DNA of 64,000 bases, from positions 62,001-126,000 of the forward strand of contig NZ_JABGCG010000015.1 of NCBI RefSeq assembly GCF_019799925.1. Reading direction: 5' to 3'. This document shows positions 16,403 to 25,573 of the stretch, piece after piece. Both the position numbers and the translations under genes were made by a program. The first letter of the stretch is position 1, and the number at the start of each line of letters is the position of its first letter. This DNA comes from Blastococcus sp. CPCC 205250 (GTDB taxonomy: Bacteria; Actinomycetota; Actinomycetes; Mycobacteriales; Geodermatophilaceae). The notes beneath the pieces are model-generated. The model was not told the origin of the DNA. It was given only the letters and a program-made list of their open reading frames with translations, and ran no database searches.

Positions 16403-17191
16403 ATGACCTCACGACCCCTCGCCGTCGTCACCGGTGCCTCCAGCGGCATCGGCTTCGAGCTCGCCCGCCAGTTCGCCACCCACGGCTTCGACCTCGTGGT
16501 CAACGCCGAGGACGCCGAGCTCGCCGCCGCTGCCGACCGCCTGCGGACCGAGGGCGTCGACGTCGCCGCCGTGCAGACCGACCTGCGCACCCGCGACGGG
16601 GTGGAGGGCCTCTACGCCGCGGTCGCCGCGACCGGCCGGCCGGTCGCGGCCGTGGCGCTCAACGCCGGGGTCGGCAAGGGCGGGTCCTTCGTGGAGAACC
16701 CCATCGAGGACGAGCAGTCGATCATCGACCTCAACATCACCGCGACCTACCGGCTGGCCAAGCTGTTCGTGCGCGACATGGCCGCCCGCGGCGAGGGGAA
16801 GGTGCTGTTCACCTCGTCGATCGCCTCCACGATGCCCGGGCCCTTCCAGGCGGTCTACAACGCGTCCAAGTCGTTCGTCCAGTCGCTGGCCGAGGCGCTG
16901 GCCACGGAGCTGCGCGACACCGGCGTCACGGTCACCTCGCTGATGCCCGGCCCGACGGACACCGAGTTCTTCGACCGTGGCGACCTGCTCGACACCAAGC
17001 TCGGCCAGGGCCCCAAGGACGACCCCGCCCAGGTCGCCGAGCAGGGCTTCGAGGCGCTGATGGCCGGTAAGGACAAGGTCGTGGCCGGCTCGCTGATGAC
17101 CAAGGCGCAGGCGGCGGCCAACAGCGTGCTGCCGGACAGGCTCAAGTCCGCGGCGCACGCCAAGATGGCCGAGCCCGGCTCCGCCGGCTGA
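16403..17191 (+). CDS. Short-chain dehydrogenase (SDR)
   Basis: A 262-residue SDR of the DltE/YqjQ-like type. TGASSGIG at residues 10-17 binds the cofactor, LNAGV corresponds to NNAG, the serine is in LFTSSIAS and the active-site Tyr/Lys in YNASK. The C-terminal ~60 residues (GFEALMAGKDKVVAGSLMTKAQAAANSVLP) are characteristic of actinobacterial oxidoreductases annotated as general SDRs, with a helix that can contact membranes. Eleven bases separate it from the following esterase gene, so they are probably cotranscribed. Substrate unknown. Confidence 0.9.
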   Translation: MTSRPLAVVTGASSGIGFELARQFATHGFDLVVNAEDAELAAAADRLRTEGVDVAAVQTDLRTRDGVEGLYAAVAATGRPVAAVALNAGVGKGGSFVENPIEDEQSIIDLNITATYRLAKLFVRDMAARGEGKVLFTSSIASTMPGPFQAVYNASKSFVQSLAEALATELRDTGVTVTSLMPGPTDTEFFDRGDLLDTKLGQGPKDDPAQVAEQGFEALMAGKDKVVAGSLMTKAQAAANSVLPDRLKSAAHAKMAEPGSAG

Positions 17192-17202
17192 GCCGGCGTC
17201 CG

Positions 17203-17877
17203 GTGCCGCGCCGGGCCGGCGGGGGCCGGCTGGACAGCCGCCCGGTGCCGGCGCCGGCGGCGCAGCCGTACCCGCCGGGGGAGCGGGCGCTGGACCTCGG
17301 CCCGCACGCCCGCGCCCGGCTGCTCGTGCCGCCCGGCGAGCCGGCGCCGCGGCCGCTGCTCGTCCACTTCCACGGCGCCGGTGGCTCCGCGGCGCAGAGC
17401 CTGGCCTCGGTGGGCGGGCCGGCGACCGCGCGCGGCGCCCTGGTGCTCGCACCGACCTCCACGGCGAGCACGTGGGACCTCGTCGCCGGGGGTCTCGGGC
17501 GCGACGTCGCCGTCCTGGACGCGGCGCTGGCGCAGGTGTTCGCCCGGCAGCCGGTCAGCCGGGTCGCCGTCGGCGGCTTCTCCGACGGCGCGTCGTACGC
17601 GCTGTCCCTGGGGCTGGCCAACGGCGACCTGTTCGACACCGTGCTGGCGTTCTCACCCGGCTTCGTGGCCGCGCCCGGGCCGACCGGCCGGCCCCGGGTG
17701 TGGATCTCGCACGGCACCGGCGACCGCGTGCTGCCGATCGACCGGTGCGGCCGCCGGGTGGTCCGCGACCTGACCGGCAGCGGCTACGACGTCACGTACG
17801 AGGAGTTCGACGGCGGCCACGTCGTCCCCCCGGGACTCGTCGACGCCGCACTCGACACCTGGCTGCGACCGCCCTGA
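17203..17877 (+). CDS. Alpha/beta hydrolase, esterase/PHB depolymerase-like
   Basis: A 224-residue hydrolase, GTG start. HFHGAGGSAAQS provides the oxyanion loop, the nucleophile elbow is GFSDG at 125-129 (Ser127), an acid is likely in HGTGDRVLPID, and the histidine is in FDGGHVVPP. The order and small size match the LpqC/Esterase_PHB-like group (polyhydroxybutyrate depolymerase-related feruloyl and short-chain esterases). No signal peptide was seen, so it should act in the cytoplasm. It follows the SDR closely and ends at a strong bidirectional terminator. Activity on storage polymer is only one possibility. Confidence 0.85.
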   Translation: MPRRAGGGRLDSRPVPAPAAQPYPPGERALDLGPHARARLLVPPGEPAPRPLLVHFHGAGGSAAQSLASVGGPATARGALVLAPTSTASTWDLVAGGLGRDVAVLDAALAQVFARQPVSRVAVGGFSDGASYALSLGLANGDLFDTVLAFSPGFVAAPGPTGRPRVWISHGTGDRVLPIDRCGRRVVRDLTGSGYDVTYEEFDGGHVVPPGLVDAALDTWLRPP

Positions 17878-17879
17878 GA

Positions 17880-17923
17880 CGACGACCGGCCGCCGCCCCG
17901 GGAGGGGCGGCGGCCGGTCGTCG
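17880..17923. terminator. Strong bidirectional terminator hairpin
   Basis: A perfect 20-base-pair stem (17880-17899 with 17904-17923) around a GGGA loop, located between the convergent esterase and NADH dehydrogenase genes. It should work for both strands. Confidence 0.88.
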
Positions 17924-17939
17924 ATGGCGCGGTTCGCCG

Positions 17940-19385
17940 TCAGGCGGACTGGCGCTCCGTGACGTCCTCCTTGGCGGCGGCTCCCATGTCCTTGTTGTGG
18001 CCGCCGGTCTTGGTCACCGAGAACTCCGGCCCGAGCTGCTCCAGCGCCAGCCGTCCGTACACCTGCTGCTGGGTGGCGACCCGCTGCGAGCGGCCACGGC
18101 CCAGGAAGCTGATCAGCCAGTGGAAGACGGTGGTGATCCGGCTCTTGAACCCGACGATGTACATCAGGTGCACGACCAGCCAGAGCACCCAGGCGATGAA
18201 GCCCTCGAACTTGAACTTCCCGATGTCGGCGACCGCGGAGAACCGGCTGATCGTCGCCATGGAGCCCTTGTCGAAGTACGTGAAGGGCTTCTGGACCGGC
18301 TTGCCCTCGATCCGGCCGACGATGGCCTTGGCGGCGTACCGGCCGCCCTGGATGGCGACCTGCGCGACGCCGGGCAGCTTGCCCAGGGCCATCATGTCGC
18401 CGACGACGTGGACCTCGGGGTGCCCGGGCAGCGTCAGGTCCGGCTGGACGGAGATGCGGCCGGCGCGGTCGACCTCGGCGCCGGACTGCTCGCCGAGCAT
18501 CCGGCCCAGGCCCGAGGCCTGGACACCGGCGGCCCAGATCTTGGTGGCGGCCGGGATGCGGCGGACCTCGCCGCCGGCGTCCTTGACCGACAGGCCGTCG
18601 GCGTCGACGTCGGTGACCATGGCGCCCAGCTGCACCTCGACGCCCATGCCGTTGAGCTGCCGGCGGGCGCGGTCGCCCAGCTTCTCGCCGAACGAGGGCA
18701 GCACCTGGGGCGCGCCGTCGAGCAGGATGATCCGGGCCTGCGTCGGGTCGATGGTGCGGAAGTCCCGCTTGAGCGTGCGGCGGGCGAGCTCGGCGATCTG
18801 GCCGGCCATCTCCACGCCGGTCGGGCCGGCGCCGACCACCACGAAGGTCATCAGCCGGTCGATCTCCGCCTGGTCGGTGGCCAGCTCGGCCAGCTCGAAG
18901 GCGCCGAAGATCCGGCCGCGCAGCTCGAGGGCGTCGTCGATGCTCTTCATGCCCGGGGCGAACTCGGCGAACTGGTCGTTGCCGAAGTAGGACTGCCCGG
19001 CGCCGGCGGCGACGATCAGCTCGTCGTACGGGTGCACGGTGACCCGGCCGAGGATGCTGGAGGTCACCGTCCGGGCCGCCAGGTCGATCTCGGTCACCTC
19101 GCCGAGCACCACGCGCGCGTTGTCCTGGCCGCGCAGGATCTCGCGCGTGGCCGGGGCGATCTCGCCCTCGGACAGGATCCCGGTGGCGACCTGGTACAGC
19201 AGCGGCTGGAACAGGTGGTGGCTGGTCTTGGCCACGACGGTGACGTCGACCGGGGCCTTCTTGAGGGCCTTGGCGGCGAACAGCCCGCCGAAGCCGGAGC
19301 CGATGATGACGACGCGCGGTCGCCCGGACGTGGTGGTCGGTGCGGCGCTGCCGTCCGCCTGGGTGGCCGCTCGTGATGTCGTCAT
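17940..19385 (-). CDS. ndh: Type II NADH dehydrogenase (NDH-2)
   Basis: A 481-residue monotopic flavoenzyme that transfers electrons from NADH to menaquinone without pumping protons. FAD motif VVIIGSGFGGLFAAKAL at 25-41, NADH motif FVVVGAGPTGVEMAG near 185, and the conserved HHLFQPLLYQVATG segment next to the isoalloxazine. VHVVGDMMALGKLPGVAQVAIQGG is the usual quinone-side motif. The C-terminus has the hydrophobic helix FIAWVLWLVVHLMYIVGF that anchors the enzyme to the inner membrane face. ATG start with GGAGGA upstream. Monocistronic, ending at the 20-bp terminator. Length and motifs are typical of the mycobacterial Ndh group. Confidence 0.95.
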   Translation of the reverse strand: MTTSRAATQADGSAAPTTTSGRPRVVIIGSGFGGLFAAKALKKAPVDVTVVAKTSHHLFQPLLYQVATGILSEGEIAPATREILRGQDNARVVLGEVTEIDLAARTVTSSILGRVTVHPYDELIVAAGAGQSYFGNDQFAEFAPGMKSIDDALELRGRIFGAFELAELATDQAEIDRLMTFVVVGAGPTGVEMAGQIAELARRTLKRDFRTIDPTQARIILLDGAPQVLPSFGEKLGDRARRQLNGMGVEVQLGAMVTDVDADGLSVKDAGGEVRRIPAATKIWAAGVQASGLGRMLGEQSGAEVDRAGRISVQPDLTLPGHPEVHVVGDMMALGKLPGVAQVAIQGGRYAAKAIVGRIEGKPVQKPFTYFDKGSMATISRFSAVADIGKFKFEGFIAWVLWLVVHLMYIVGFKSRITTVFHWLISFLGRGRSQRVATQQQVYGRLALEQLGPEFSVTKTGGHNKDMGAAAKEDVTERQSA

Positions 19386-19532
19386 GATGACTCCATCCTC
19401 CCACTCATCTGGGGCCCCGCCCGTTGTCGACCCGGGCGACTCGGGACACAGTCGGGACCTACCCGCCCGTCCGCCGCTCACGCGGGCGGCACCGAGATCG
19501 CGCTCCCGGATCGCGGCCGGTAGACCGGGGGA

Positions 19533-20216
19533 GTGCGCGCCCCCTCCCTGGTGCTGGTGCCCGGCCTCGGGCTCGACCGACGTTCCTCCGCGCGGCTGCG
19601 GGCCCGGGTGGCCGCCGACGTCGTGATGCTCCCCGGGATGGGGCGGCGCGGGCCGGTGCCCGGCGTCGACGGGCTCGCCGGGCTGCTGCGGGCCGAGCTG
19701 GGGCCCGGGCCGGTCGTCCTGGTCGGTCACTCGCAGAGCTGCCAGGTGGTGGCCGCGGCCGCGGTCGACCCGCGGGTGGTGGCCGTGGTCCTGCTCGGCC
19801 CGACGACCGACCCGCGGCTGCGCTCGGCTTGCGGGCTCGCCGTCCGCTGGCTGGCCACGGCGTGGGCCGAACCCTGGTGGCAGGGGCCGCTCGTGCTGGC
19901 GCAGTGGCTGACCACCGGTCCCCGGGCCATGGCCGCGCTGTGGCGGCGGGCCGCGCCGGACCCGGTGGCGGCCCGGCTGCGCGGGGTCGCCGTCCCGGTC
20001 ACCGTGGTCCGCGGCACCCGCGACCGGCTGTGCTCGCGGCCCTTCGCCGCCGCGCTCGCCGCGGCCGCTCCCCGCGGGCGGCTGGTCGAGCTGCCCGGCG
20101 CGGTGCACATGACGGTGCAGACGCACCCGGACGCCGTGGCGGACCTCCTGCGTGCGGCGCGGGACGAGGTGGTCAGCCAGGTCGGCCGGGACGGCGGGGC
20201 GGGCGTGTCACCATGA
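19533..20216 (+). CDS. Alpha/beta hydrolase
   Basis: A 227-residue hydrolase with GTG start. The nucleophile is Ser67 in VGHSQSC, the start LVLVPGLGLDRRSS carries the HG-like oxyanion loop in modified form (PGLG), and the histidine is in PGAVHMTV near residue 190. Asp in RGTRDRLCSRPF is the likely acid. The protein is small and lacks a large cap domain. It ends four bases before the ROK regulator start, so the two may be cotranscribed although their roles look unrelated. Substrate unknown. Confidence 0.82.
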   Translation: MRAPSLVLVPGLGLDRRSSARLRARVAADVVMLPGMGRRGPVPGVDGLAGLLRAELGPGPVVLVGHSQSCQVVAAAAVDPRVVAVVLLGPTTDPRLRSACGLAVRWLATAWAEPWWQGPLVLAQWLTTGPRAMAALWRRAAPDPVAARLRGVAVPVTVVRGTRDRLCSRPFAAALAAAAPRGRLVELPGAVHMTVQTHPDAVADLLRAARDEVVSQVGRDGGAGVSP

Positions 20217-20220
20217 CGCC

Positions 20221-21387
20221 ATGGCCACCACCTCCGCCTCGGCCGGGGCGCTGCTGCACCACGTGCGCACCGGCCGCGCGCGGAGCCGGACCGAGCTGGT
20301 GGCCCTGACCGGAGCCGCCCGCAACACGGTGAGCGCCCGGGTGGACCAGCTGATCACCGCCGGCTTCCTCGAGGAGGGCGGCCGCGGCTGGAGCACCGGA
20401 GGGCGCCCGCCCAAGCTGCTGCGCTTCAACAGCCGGGCGGGCTGCGTGCTCGCCGTCGACCTCGGGGTGACCAGTGTCGACGTCGCGGTCACCGACCTCT
20501 CCGCCCAGGTCATCGCCTCGGCCGGGCACTCCATCGACATCGCCGAGGGCCCCGGCCCGGTGCTCGCCGAGGCCGACCGTCTGGCCCAGCGGGTGCTCGC
20601 CGAGGCCGGGCTGCCCGCCACCGACGTCCGCGCCGTCGGCGTGGGGGTGCCGGGGCCCGTGGAGTTCTCCACCGGCCGGCCGTCCCACCCGCCGATCATG
20701 CCGGGCTGGCACGACCACCCGATCCCGCACGCCTTCCGCCGCTACGACTGCCCGGTGTTCGTCGACAACGACGTGAACGTCATGGCCCTCGGCGAGATGG
20801 GCATCGCCGGCTCCGACCAGGACGTGCTCGTCGTCAAGGTGGGCACCGGCATCGGCTGCGGCGTGATCGTCGAGGGCAGCGTGTACCGCGGCGCCCAGGG
20901 CAGTGCCGGCGACATCGGGCACATCCACGTCGCGCAGCCCGACGGGCGCGAGGTGCTGTGCCGCTGCGGCAACGTCAACTGCCTGGAGGCGCTCGCCGGA
21001 GGCGGTGCCCTCCTGCGCGACGCCCTCGACGCCGGCCTGCCCGTGCAGACCACCCGCGACGTCATCGAGCTCGCCGCCCAGGGCGACGGCCGCGCCCTGG
21101 AGCTGGTCCGGGCCGCCGGTCGCACCATCGGCACCGTGCTGGCCGCGCTGGTCAACTTCTTCAACCCGCACCGCATCGTCATGACCGGTGGGGTCGCCCA
21201 GGCCGGCATCCCGCTGCTCGCCGGCATCCGCGAGGCGGTCTACCGGCGCTCCATGCCCCTGGCCGCGCGGTCCCTGGAGATCACCGTCAGCGCCGCCCCG
21301 GACCTCTCCGGGCGGATCGGCGCCGCGCTCATGGCCATCGAGGGGTTCCTCGACGAGGACGCGGTCCACCAGGCGCTCGCGCGCTGA
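20221..21387 (+). CDS. ROK-family transcriptional repressor (XylR/NagC-like)
   Basis: A 388-residue regulator. Residues ~8-65 form a winged HTH (HHVRTGRARSRTELVALTGAARNTVSARVDQLITAGFLEE), followed by the ROK sugar kinase-like fold beginning LAVDLGVTSVDVAV near 80. The ROK zinc motif is intact: GHIHV followed by CRCGNVNCLEAL, with the three cysteines. FVDNDVNVMALGE matches the ROK sugar-binding region. ATG start. It sits directly upstream of a sugar ABC transporter and isomerase genes in the same orientation, so it is very probably their sugar-responsive repressor. Its effector is probably the sugar carried by the system. Confidence 0.93.
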   Translation: MATTSASAGALLHHVRTGRARSRTELVALTGAARNTVSARVDQLITAGFLEEGGRGWSTGGRPPKLLRFNSRAGCVLAVDLGVTSVDVAVTDLSAQVIASAGHSIDIAEGPGPVLAEADRLAQRVLAEAGLPATDVRAVGVGVPGPVEFSTGRPSHPPIMPGWHDHPIPHAFRRYDCPVFVDNDVNVMALGEMGIAGSDQDVLVVKVGTGIGCGVIVEGSVYRGAQGSAGDIGHIHVAQPDGREVLCRCGNVNCLEALAGGGALLRDALDAGLPVQTTRDVIELAAQGDGRALELVRAAGRTIGTVLAALVNFFNPHRIVMTGGVAQAGIPLLAGIREAVYRRSMPLAARSLEITVSAAPDLSGRIGAALMAIEGFLDEDAVHQALAR

Positions 21388-21491
21388 CCTGTGGCCGGGC
21401 GCACCGCGCGCCGGTCACCCCTGCGCCGGTCACCCCCGCGCCACCCGGCCGGCCCCTGCAGGTTGCGGTTCGGTAACTCCCCCGTCGGTCC

Positions 21492-21521
21492 TTGACCCGG
21501 CTGTGACGCCGCCCATATGTT
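21492..21521 (+). promoter_or_regulatory. Putative sigma-70-type promoter of the sugar operon
   Basis: TTGACC (21492-21497) and TATGTT (21516-21521), spacing 18, or CATATG at 21514 with spacing 16, in the 230-base gap between the ROK gene and the ABC ATPase. The nearby CACTAATGGTCAGCGTT could hold the repressor site, but no clean palindrome was found. Confidence 0.5.
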
Positions 21522-21617
21522 CACGCCTGCACGCACTAATGGTCAGCGTTGAGCAGAAGTGTCCGGGTGTTCGTCCCGGGTCCTCCTTGCGCTGGCACCG
21601 ACCCCGCTGGAGGCCCG

Positions 21618-23189
21618 GTGACCCCGTCCCTGGGGCAGACGCCGCTGCTGGAGATGCACGGCATCGTCAAGACGTTCCCCGGCGTCCGCGCGCTCGGCGG
21701 TGTCGACCTGGACGTGCGCGCCGGTGAGGTGCACTGCCTGCTCGGCCAGAACGGGGCCGGCAAGTCGACGCTCATCAAGGTCCTCGCGGGGGCGCACCAG
21801 CCCGACGCCGGCCGGATCACCTGGCGCGGCGAGGAGGTGACCCTCGGCAGCCCGCAGGCCGCGATGAGCCTGGGCATCGCCACCATCTACCAGGAGCTCG
21901 ACCTGGTCTCCGGCCTCACGGTCGCCGACAACATCTTCCTCGGCCGCGAGCAGTCGCGGTTCGGGATCACCCGGCCGGCGGTCGCCAACACGGCGGCCTC
22001 CCGGCTGCTCACCCGACTGGGTCACCCCGAGATCCGGCCCACCGCCGAGGTCGGCTCGCTCTCGGCCGCCTCGCAGCAGATGGTCAGCATCGCCCGGGCG
22101 CTGTCGCAGGACGCGCGCCTGATCGTCATGGACGAGCCGTCCGCCGTGCTGGACAACGAGGAGGTCGAGCGGCTCTTCGCCGTCGTCCGCGACCTCACCG
22201 CCCACGACGTCGCCGTCGTCTACATCTCCCACCGGCTGGAGGAGATCCGCCAGATCGGCGACCGGATCACCGTCCTCAAGGACGGCGCCACGGTGGCCAC
22301 GGGCCTGCCGGCCCGGGAGACCCCCACGCGCGAGGTCATCACGCTGATGACCGGCCGCACCATCGAGTACGTCTTCCCGGAGCGCCGCGCCCCGGTCGCT
22401 TCCGACCAGGCCCCGCTGCTCGAGGTGGAGGGCCTGGGCCTGCGCGGCAGCTTCGCCGGCGTCTCCTTCGCGGTCCGCCCCGGGGAGATCGTCGGGCTCG
22501 CCGGGCTGGTGGGCGCGGGGCGCTCGGAGATCCTGGAGACGGTGTTCGGCGCCCGGCGCGCGACCACCGGCACCGTCCGCGTCGGCGGCAAGAAGCTGCG
22601 CAACGGCGACGTCGGGGGCGCGGTGGCCGCGGGGGTCGGGCTCGCGCCGGAGGAGCGCAAGAGCCAGGCCCTCCTGCTCGGTGACTCGGTCTACCGCAAC
22701 ATCAGCATCTCCAGCCTGGCCCGGTTCGCCCGCGGCGGCTTCCTCGCCCGGGGGGCGGAGCGCGCCGCGGCGACCGAGCAGGTGCGGTCCCTGGACGTGC
22801 GCCCCGCCGACGTCGACCGCGAGGTCCGCACGCTGTCCGGCGGCAACCAGCAGAAGGTGGTCCTCGCCCGCTGGCTGCTGCGCGAGTGCCGCGTGCTGCT
22901 GCTCGACGAGCCCACCCGCGGTGTCGACGTCGGCGCGCGGTCGGAGATCTACGCGCTGGTGCGCGACCTGGCCGACCGGGGCGTCGCCGTCGTCGTGGTC
23001 TCCAGCGAGATCCCCGAGGTCCTGGGGCTGGCCGACCGCGTCCTGGTCATCGCCGACGGCGCGGTGGTGGCCGAGGAGCGGGCCGACGCGCTCGACGAGC
23101 ACCGGGTGCTCGACCTGGTGATGGAGGGGACCGCCCACCAGGGCGCCCCGGTGTCCACGACGATGCAGCACGAAGGGGACGTGGCATGA
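21618..23189 (+). CDS. Sugar ABC transporter, double ATPase subunit (RbsA/XylG type)
   Basis: A 523-residue protein with two fused ABC domains, which energises carbohydrate import. GTG start chosen because GGAGG lies five bases upstream; it removes an unlikely leader. First domain Walker A GQNGAGKST at 43-51, signature LSAASQQMVSIARAL (degenerate in the middle), Walker B LIVMDEPSAVLD. The second domain has the reduced Walker A GLVGAGRSEI usual for the CUT2 family, the canonical signature LSGGNQQKVVLARWL and Walker B LLLDEPTRGVDVG. Its stop overlaps the permease ATG (ATGA). The CUT2 group takes up pentoses, ribose, galactose, inositol or AI-2; specificity lies in the binding protein. Confidence 0.95.
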   Translation: MTPSLGQTPLLEMHGIVKTFPGVRALGGVDLDVRAGEVHCLLGQNGAGKSTLIKVLAGAHQPDAGRITWRGEEVTLGSPQAAMSLGIATIYQELDLVSGLTVADNIFLGREQSRFGITRPAVANTAASRLLTRLGHPEIRPTAEVGSLSAASQQMVSIARALSQDARLIVMDEPSAVLDNEEVERLFAVVRDLTAHDVAVVYISHRLEEIRQIGDRITVLKDGATVATGLPARETPTREVITLMTGRTIEYVFPERRAPVASDQAPLLEVEGLGLRGSFAGVSFAVRPGEIVGLAGLVGAGRSEILETVFGARRATTGTVRVGGKKLRNGDVGGAVAAGVGLAPEERKSQALLLGDSVYRNISISSLARFARGGFLARGAERAAATEQVRSLDVRPADVDREVRTLSGGNQQKVVLARWLLRECRVLLLDEPTRGVDVGARSEIYALVRDLADRGVAVVVVSSEIPEVLGLADRVLVIADGAVVAEERADALDEHRVLDLVMEGTAHQGAPVSTTMQHEGDVA

Positions 23190-24361
23190 GCAGCAGCACC
23201 ACGGCGACGACCGGAGGACCGGCGGACGTGTCCGCGGCACCGGCCGGGCACGGCCGGGAGGCCGGCAGGGGACCGGGTCTGATGTCCGGGCCGGTGGGTC
23301 GCAACCTCGGCCTCGTCGTCGCGCTGGTCATCCTCTGCGTCGTCGGCCTGATCACCGCCGGGGACCGCTTCGCCGACGTGGACAACGTCCTGACGATCCT
23401 CCGCGGCGCCTCGATCGTCGGCGTGGTCAGCATCGGCATGACCTTCGTGATCATCGGCGGCGGGATCGACCTCTCGGTCGGCGCCATCGCCGCGCTGGCG
23501 TCGGTGTGGGCCACCACCCTGGCCACCCAGCAGCTGGCCGAGGACGTGCACTGGATCGTCATCGTCCTCACGGCACTCGTCGTCGGCGCGGTGGCGGGCC
23601 TGGTCAACGGCGTGGTGATCGCCTACGGCAAGCTCGCCGCCTTCATCGCCACCCTGGCCATGCTCACCGCGGCCCGGGGGCTCGCCGAGATCATCGCCAA
23701 CCGGCGGACGCAGATCGTCCGCGAGGACGGCTACCTCGACTTCTTCTCCGGCGACGTGCTGGGCGTCCCCACGCTGGTCATCATCTTCGCGCTGGTCTCG
23801 GTGGCCGGCTGGGTCCTGCTGAACCGGACCACGTTCGGGCGGCGCACCTTCGCCGTCGGCGGGAACGCCGAGGCCGCCCGGCTCGCCGGGATCCGCGTGC
23901 AGCTGCACACCGTGAAGCTCTACGTCCTCTCCGGCATCACCTGCGGCATCGCGGCGGTGATGATCATCGGCCGGACGACGACCGGCAGCTCGACCCACGG
24001 CACGCTGTGGGAGCTGGAGGCGATCGCCGCCGTGGTCATCGGCGGCACGCTGCTGATCGGTGGCCGGGGCACCATCGTCGGCACCGTCCTCGGCGTGATC
24101 ATCTTCTTCACGCTCGGCAACGTCTTCACCCTCAACGACCTGTCCAGCTCGGCGCAGGCCGTGGCCCGCGGCGTGATCATCGTCGCCGCCGTCCTGCTCC
24201 AGCAGCGGCTGGCCACCGGGAGCTTCACCTTCCGCCGACCAGGCGACGGCGCGGCCTCCTCCGGCGGCGCCGTCGTCCAGGGCAGCCCCGCCGGGGCGGT
24301 GTCCGGCGGCACCAGCGACCCGGGCGGCCCCGGCGGCGCCCGCCCCGGCACCCCGACCTGA
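23186..24361 (+). CDS. Sugar ABC transporter permease (RbsC/XylH type)
   Basis: A 391-residue integral membrane protein of the BPD_transp_2 (CUT2) family with about ten helices beginning near residue 42. Family blocks are GMTFVIIGGGIDLSVGAIAAL, LVNGVVIAYGKLAAFIATLAML and GGNAEAARLAGIRV, the last being the cytoplasmic coupling loop that contacts the ATPase. A polar N-terminus of ~40 residues and a Gly/Pro/Ala-rich tail of ~35 residues are extensions. It is translationally coupled to the ATPase gene, and the gene is followed by a 15-bp hairpin before the binding protein. Confidence 0.95.
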   Translation: MSSSTTATTGGPADVSAAPAGHGREAGRGPGLMSGPVGRNLGLVVALVILCVVGLITAGDRFADVDNVLTILRGASIVGVVSIGMTFVIIGGGIDLSVGAIAALASVWATTLATQQLAEDVHWIVIVLTALVVGAVAGLVNGVVIAYGKLAAFIATLAMLTAARGLAEIIANRRTQIVREDGYLDFFSGDVLGVPTLVIIFALVSVAGWVLLNRTTFGRRTFAVGGNAEAARLAGIRVQLHTVKLYVLSGITCGIAAVMIIGRTTTGSSTHGTLWELEAIAAVVIGGTLLIGGRGTIVGTVLGVIIFFTLGNVFTLNDLSSSAQAVARGVIIVAAVLLQQRLATGSFTFRRPGDGAASSGGAVVQGSPAGAVSGGTSDPGGPGGARPGTPT

Positions 24362-24395
24362 CCGGGGTGCGGCGGCCCGAGCCGCCGCACCCCGG
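24362..24395 (+). terminator. Intra-operon hairpin between permease and binding protein
   Basis: Arms CCGGGGTGCGGCGGC (24362-24376) and GCCGCCGCACCCCGG (24381-24395) with a CCGA loop, directly after the permease TGA. Because same-strand operon genes follow, it probably acts as an attenuator or RNA-stability stem rather than a full stop. Confidence 0.7.
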
Positions 24396-24464
24396 CCAGC
24401 ACCACCACGTCGGGCTCCCCGCCCGCCGGACCCAGCACCACCCAGTAGAGCCGACGAGCACGAC

Positions 24465-24486
24465 GCCCTGGCGGTCCAGCCAGGGC
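24465..24486 (+). repeat. Second short hairpin upstream of binding-protein gene
   Basis: GCCCTGGC (24465-24472) and GCCAGGGC (24479-24486) pair across 6 bases, shortly before the GAGGAGA ribosome site of the binding-protein gene. It could shield the mRNA 5' end after processing. Inference. Confidence 0.45.
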
Positions 24487-24510
24487 GGCGAACACCCCGA
24501 GGAGATCCCC

Positions 24511-25560
24511 ATGACTGCAGCGAGGCAGCGTCCCTTCCGCCGGATGACCTTCACCGCGGCCGCCCTTGTCAGCGCCGGCGCCCTGGTCGCCGGCTGCACC
24601 GGCAACGAGCCGGAGAGCTCCGGCGGCGGCGGCAACAACGCCGCCAGCGACAACGACGAGTCGGGCGAGACCGTCCGCATCGGCTTCTCCGCGCCGGCGG
24701 CCGACCACGGCTGGATGGCCGGCATCACCGAGGCCGCCCGCGCGGTCGACGAGGAGTACGACGACGTCGAGCTGATCGTCGCCGAGGGCACCAACGACGT
24801 GAGCGCCCAGATCGCCCAGGTCGAGACCTTCATCAACGACGGCGTCGACGCGATCGTGCTGCTGCCCTTCGACGGCGACGCCCTGACGCCCGTCGCGCTC
24901 GAGGCGATGGAGGCCGGCATCCCGGTCATCAACGTCGACCGCGAGTTCAACAGCCCGTTCGCCGCCCGCGCCACGATCCTCGGCGACAACTACGGCATGG
25001 GCGTCTCCGCCGGCACCTACATCTGCGAGCAGCTCGGCGACCAGCCCGACGCCGTGATCGCCGAGATCGCCGGCATCGACTCGCTGCCCCTCACCCAGGA
25101 CCGCAGCCAGGGCTTCTCCGACGCGCTGGCCGACTGCGGCCTCGAGGTCAGCAACCGGGTCGCGGCGGAGTTCACCGTCGAGTCCGGCGAGAGCGAGGCG
25201 GCCAACCTGCTCCAGGCCGCTCCGCAGATCGACGCGATCTGGAACCACGACGACGACCAGGGCGTCGGCGTCCTGGCCGCGATCGAGAACGCCGGCCGCG
25301 ACGAGTTCTTCATGGTCGGCGGCGCCGGCTCGGCGAACGCGATGCGGGCGATCCAGGAGGGCGACTCGGTCCTCCAGGCGACCGTCATCTACCCGCACAC
25401 CCAGGCCGCCGACGGTGTCCGGCTGGCCCGCCTGGTCGCCCAGGGCAAGAGCGTGGCCGACCTGAACTCCCAGGGCGTGCCCCGCACGATCGTGCTCAAC
25501 GCGCCGGTGGTCACCGCGGACAACGTCGACGACTTCATCGACGCCGCGTTCGAGTCCTGA
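24511..25560 (+). CDS. Sugar ABC transporter substrate-binding lipoprotein
   Basis: A 349-residue periplasmic-type binding protein (Peripla_BP_4, RbsB/XylF-like). The N-terminus has basic residues, a hydrophobic core and the lipobox LVAGC with Cys29, then a Ser/Gly/Asn linker, so it is a lipoprotein tethered outside the membrane. The mature part begins TVRIGFSAPAADHGWMAGI, with the Trp typical of ribose/xylose binders, and contains GVDAIVLLPFDGDALTPV, VINVDREFN and IWNHDDDQGVGVLAAI, where Asp/Asn residues usually hydrogen-bond the sugar. ATG start with GAGGAGA upstream. Separated from the permease by two hairpins and followed by a third, an arrangement often giving higher expression of the binding protein. 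Confidence 0.94.
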   Translation: MTAARQRPFRRMTFTAAALVSAGALVAGCTGNEPESSGGGGNNAASDNDESGETVRIGFSAPAADHGWMAGITEAARAVDEEYDDVELIVAEGTNDVSAQIAQVETFINDGVDAIVLLPFDGDALTPVALEAMEAGIPVINVDREFNSPFAARATILGDNYGMGVSAGTYICEQLGDQPDAVIAEIAGIDSLPLTQDRSQGFSDALADCGLEVSNRVAAEFTVESGESEAANLLQAAPQIDAIWNHDDDQGVGVLAAIENAGRDEFFMVGGAGSANAMRAIQEGDSVLQATVIYPHTQAADGVRLARLVAQGKSVADLNSQGVPRTIVLNAPVVTADNVDDFIDAAFES

Positions 25561-25573
25561 CCCGTCCTGCGTC

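Noticed and set aside
17472..19376. A 634-residue plus-strand frame
   Set aside because: Antisense to the type II NADH dehydrogenase, which has full family motifs; it is a mirror of that gene.
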